64,000 nucleotides of DNA from JAVHYG01 sp040390025. Lineage in GTDB: Bacteria; Pseudomonadota; Gammaproteobacteria; Diplorickettsiales; Diplorickettsiaceae. Below are positions 61,507 to 64,000 of the stretch, in pieces (position 1 is the first letter of the stretch; each line of letters starts with the position of its first letter). Location of the stretch: contig JAZJZD010000017.1 of NCBI GenBank assembly GCA_040390025.1, positions 1 to 64,000 on the forward strand, in the 5' to 3' direction. The position numbers were made by a program, and so were the translations under genes. The notes under the pieces are model-generated. The model did no database searches. It saw nothing but the letters and a program-made list of their open reading frames with translations, and was not told where the DNA came from.

Positions 61507-64000
61507 CAATTCAGTCACTGATTTATTATGTACATGAATATCTTTTGGGAGGAAATGTTCAACAGATTACCGTAGGTGGTGCTGCGGTTAGTACTGAGAT
61601 TTTAACTTTTTTAAAAAAACTCCCCTGTAACATTGCTGAAAGCTATGGGCAAACGGAGTCAAGAGGGTTATTGCGTAATGGGTATCCTCAGAGAGGTATG
61701 CAGCTTAAGTTAGTGTCATTGCCAGAAATGGGATATAGCGTCGATGATCGTCCTTACCCTCGCGGACAAATTGCTGTCAAGTCTTCTCAGACAACACCTG
61801 CAAGCGACTGGATTTGTGATGAATCTGAGCGTCGCGTCATTCAGCAACGCTACATGAATGATGGGTTCCTATTAACGGGAGATATAGCCGAACAACGACC
61901 AGATGGTACCTATGTGATCGTTGATCGAGTTTCTTCTCTACAAAAACTAGATAATGGAAAATATATTTCGCCGGAACGGATTGAAAATGTCATATCTCCC
62001 CAATCCATACTGCTTGAGTTTGGACCCTCTCCAAGTGCATGTTTTGTTACACTGAATGCATCACGCTCTGCAACGATAGTCATGTTTCGATTTGAGAAAC
62101 CCATTGCAGAAAAGCAGCGTATTAATTTGGAGAAAGAGCTGTTTTCAAAAGTGAAATCTGTTTGTCGTATAAACGGTATTTCTGAGAGTGAAATACCAGT
62201 GAAGCTAATTATTGATGATATTGATGATGGGGGATGGTCATTAGAAAATGGAATTCTGAATAGAAGTCTGAAATTAATTCGACACGTGCTTCATAGCCGA
62301 TTGGAGAACATTGTAACAAAACAATCAAACAATAATGCAGCTGTTAACTCGATAGCTTCGCTAGATTATCCTAAAACACCTGTGGAACTTGCTTCATGGT
62401 TATTGCGTAAGTTAAAGCCGGAAGGCAATTCATTTAATGAGCGTATGCTCACATCTTCATTGACGCACATAGGATTTGATTCTATGCAATTAGCACAAAT
62501 GGGGGCACTGCTTCCTGAGTTGCTTAATGAGCTTCATACGATGGGGTGTATGAATATTAAAAAGCTGCACAATAAACATTTTGCAACACCGCTTTTAATG
62601 CAACACTCTATGCTAAGTCTTGCTCAAGCGCTATGGAATGAGAATCCAGAAGAATCGCTAGGTAAAGAGCCTAAAGAAGAAGAGACTTCTTTATTGGAGA
62701 GGCTTGCTGAAATCGAAAAAAATAGCATGCATCAGCTTCAACAGCTAAAAACAATGACTCGTTTAGAGCCGTCTAAAATGAAGCATAAACCACATAATAC
62801 AAGCTCAACAACTAAAATGCGTGTGTTAGTTACTGGAGGTGCTGGATTTTTAGGTGCGCATATTGTAAGAGATCTTCTCAATGCTTCCTGGGTATCCGAG
62901 GTAATTTGTTTAGTGCGTGGTTTAGAAAATGAAGATGCTGCTTCTCGTGTTCGGCGTATCGTACTGACTGGACATGAATCACTGGGTCGGGTTTACTCAA
63001 AAAAAGTCACAGTTATTAATGGTGATTTGAGCAGCGATAAATTTGGTCTTCCGGATAGTAACTATGAAAAATTAGTCCATGATGGAAATAATAATCCAGC
63101 AATAGATTTAATTATCCATGCGGCAGCCATGGTGAAAAGTTGGAAATTAGAAGAAGGTTTAGACGTATTAACTGAGCCTAATGTAAAAGGAACGATGCGT
63201 ATAGCACAACTCGCCTTTGAAGTAAGCCAATATCGTGTTAATCAACAACTGACTCCCGTAGTCTATGTATCGACAAACTCGGTGAGTTGCAATGAAGTGT
63301 GTAGCCAAGACAATAGGCGTATTGCTCAGCAAAAGGGCTGGTTTAGTTTGTTTCAAAACGAAGATAGAATAAAGCGGAACTTGAATGCGTATGCGGCTAC
63401 AAAATTGATGGCGGAACAGATATTGAGAGAATCCGGACTTCCACTTACCATTGTGCGTGCGCCTCTGTTGACCTGGAATACAAAAACGGGCTATGGGAAT
63501 AATGACGATTGGTTAAATCGTTTGGTAGATGCTTGTATTAGCACTAAAATGATCCCTCAATTTGATCCTATCGTTTCTGCTAACTCAATGCCAGTGAATC
63601 AGTCTTCGGCGTTGATTGTAAAAAATGCTCGATACTTAATAAAGAATGCTGGAAATAATCCGTTTTCAATTGAATATCCTTATCAAGGTATTCCTGGACT
63701 CCAGCTGCGTAGTATTTTTGAAAAATTGGAAAAACAAGCATGTGCAAATGGAGTAAATATGAAGACAATGTCTGTAGAGGATTGGTCTCGTGAAATGGAA
63801 AGCATTTCTCAGACACATCCAACCAGATTTACCCCTTTGCTTGCTACGCTTTCTAGCATCGTGAATAGACGCAGTGAAACGCACAAGGTGAGTAAGATGG
63901 AAGGAGTAGAGTTGTGGTTGAAAGAGTTGCTTTCGGCTCACACCGCAATGTCTTCGAACGTTACTAGTCCTTTAAAAGGTTTACAAAAATTTCGTATAGG
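61503..64000 (+). CDS. C-terminal part of adenylation-carrier-reductase enzyme, runs off window
   Basis: An 832-codon open frame without stop from 61503 to the window end, directly continuing the 60493 gene one frame back. It holds the rest of the adenylation domain (TVGGAAVSTEIL, AESYGQTESRGL, LLTGDIAEQRPDGTYVIVDR, LDNGKYISPERIENV), a carrier domain with the phosphopantetheine serine in THIGFDSMQLAQM (about 62467-62505), and a thioester reductase domain (VLVTGGAGFLGAHIVRDLL with the NADPH-binding Gly pattern, VYVSTNSVS, and the catalytic YAATK near 63390). So the order is A-T-R: a bound acid is activated, loaded and released as aldehyde or alcohol by NADPH. Substrate unknown. The 3' end is beyond the window. 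Confidence 0.85.
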   Translation, partial: MTIQSLIYYVHEYLLGGNVQQITVGGAAVSTEILTFLKKLPCNIAESYGQTESRGLLRNGYPQRGMQLKLVSLPEMGYSVDDRPYPRGQIAVKSSQTTPASDWICDESERRVIQQRYMNDGFLLTGDIAEQRPDGTYVIVDRVSSLQKLDNGKYISPERIENVISPQSILLEFGPSPSACFVTLNASRSATIVMFRFEKPIAEKQRINLEKELFSKVKSVCRINGISESEIPVKLIIDDIDDGGWSLENGILNRSLKLIRHVLHSRLENIVTKQSNNNAAVNSIASLDYPKTPVELASWLLRKLKPEGNSFNERMLTSSLTHIGFDSMQLAQMGALLPELLNELHTMGCMNIKKLHNKHFATPLLMQHSMLSLAQALWNENPEESLGKEPKEEETSLLERLAEIEKNSMHQLQQLKTMTRLEPSKMKHKPHNTSSTTKMRVLVTGGAGFLGAHIVRDLLNASWVSEVICLVRGLENEDAASRVRRIVLTGHESLGRVYSKKVTVINGDLSSDKFGLPDSNYEKLVHDGNNNPAIDLIIHAAAMVKSWKLEEGLDVLTEPNVKGTMRIAQLAFEVSQYRVNQQLTPVVYVSTNSVSCNEVCSQDNRRIAQQKGWFSLFQNEDRIKRNLNAYAATKLMAEQILRESGLPLTIVRAPLLTWNTKTGYGNNDDWLNRLVDACISTKMIPQFDPIVSANSMPVNQSSALIVKNARYLIKNAGNNPFSIEYPYQGIPGLQLRSIFEKLEKQACANGVNMKTMSVEDWSREMESISQTHPTRFTPLLATLSSIVNRRSETHKVSKMEGVELWLKELLSAHTAMSSNVTSPLKGLQKFRI

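Noticed and set aside
63168..63941. Reverse open frames near the right end
   Set aside because: They are antisense to the reductase domain, whose forward frame is open and carries clear motifs.

Overview
The window is low-GC, gene-dense gammaproteobacterial DNA. Core genes (gpmI, lgt, mltB-rlpA-rodA, zapE, hemH, rpoH, ispG, recJ, dusA, feoABC, murE/murF/mraY, hflD) alternate with large AT-rich genes that look like secreted effectors: an ankyrin-bearing metallopeptidase, a protein kinase, a cysteine-protease-like protein and membrane-segment proteins with Ser/Pro-rich tails. Together with a CBU_0585-like small gene next to rpoH, this suggests an intracellular member of the Legionellales, perhaps a Coxiellaceae relative such as Rickettsiella or Diplorickettsia. 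That assignment is inference from gene content, not from a database match.

Layout. 1-1230: right end of an integrated element, with a toxin fragment, two small genes and a 3' fragment of tRNA-Lys as attachment scar. 1.6-14.5 kb: ctpA, a membrane protein, gpmI, a MATE exporter, lgt, a glycosyltransferase, rlpA-mltB-rodA and an L,D-transpeptidase. 14.9-22.9 kb: an RMD1-like protein, a long-tailed HU protein, zapE with a hydrolase, an ABC-2 exporter joined to hemH, a hendecad-repeat coiled coil and a QEGLA metallopeptidase. 23-33.2 kb: effector-like island with two paralogues sharing a 222-bp identical block and a 1681-residue collagenase-like/ankyrin/membrane protein. 33.4-42.5 kb: DNA glycosylase, rpoH block, ispG-ldt, recJ, dusA. 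42.6-47 kb: three more effector-like genes. 47.3-55.4 kb: feoABC under a Fur box, then murE, murF and mraY interrupted by a reversed glycosyltransferase. 56-64 kb: a kinase, a small gene, a predicted cysteine protease and an adenylation-carrier-reductase enzyme broken by a frameshift and running off the window.

The most coherent new signal is regulatory. A 17-bp direct repeat, YTTAAK-N5-YTTAAK (the PmrA/BasR pattern), lies upstream of the effector-like genes at 25101(-), 27691(-), 28187, 57916 and 58531, and in weaker form at 1610 and 46927(-). In most cases a TAnnnT hexamer follows 10-11 bp downstream, so scattered genes of unknown function appear to form one PmrA-type regulon, as is known for Dot/Icm effectors of Legionella and Coxiella. 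A second layer is a MITE-like repeat (TAGGGTGTGTCGTC terminal inverted repeats, three copies) whose ends supply the stop codons of gpmI and an L,D-transpeptidase gene, plus a family of short palindromic intergenic repeats.
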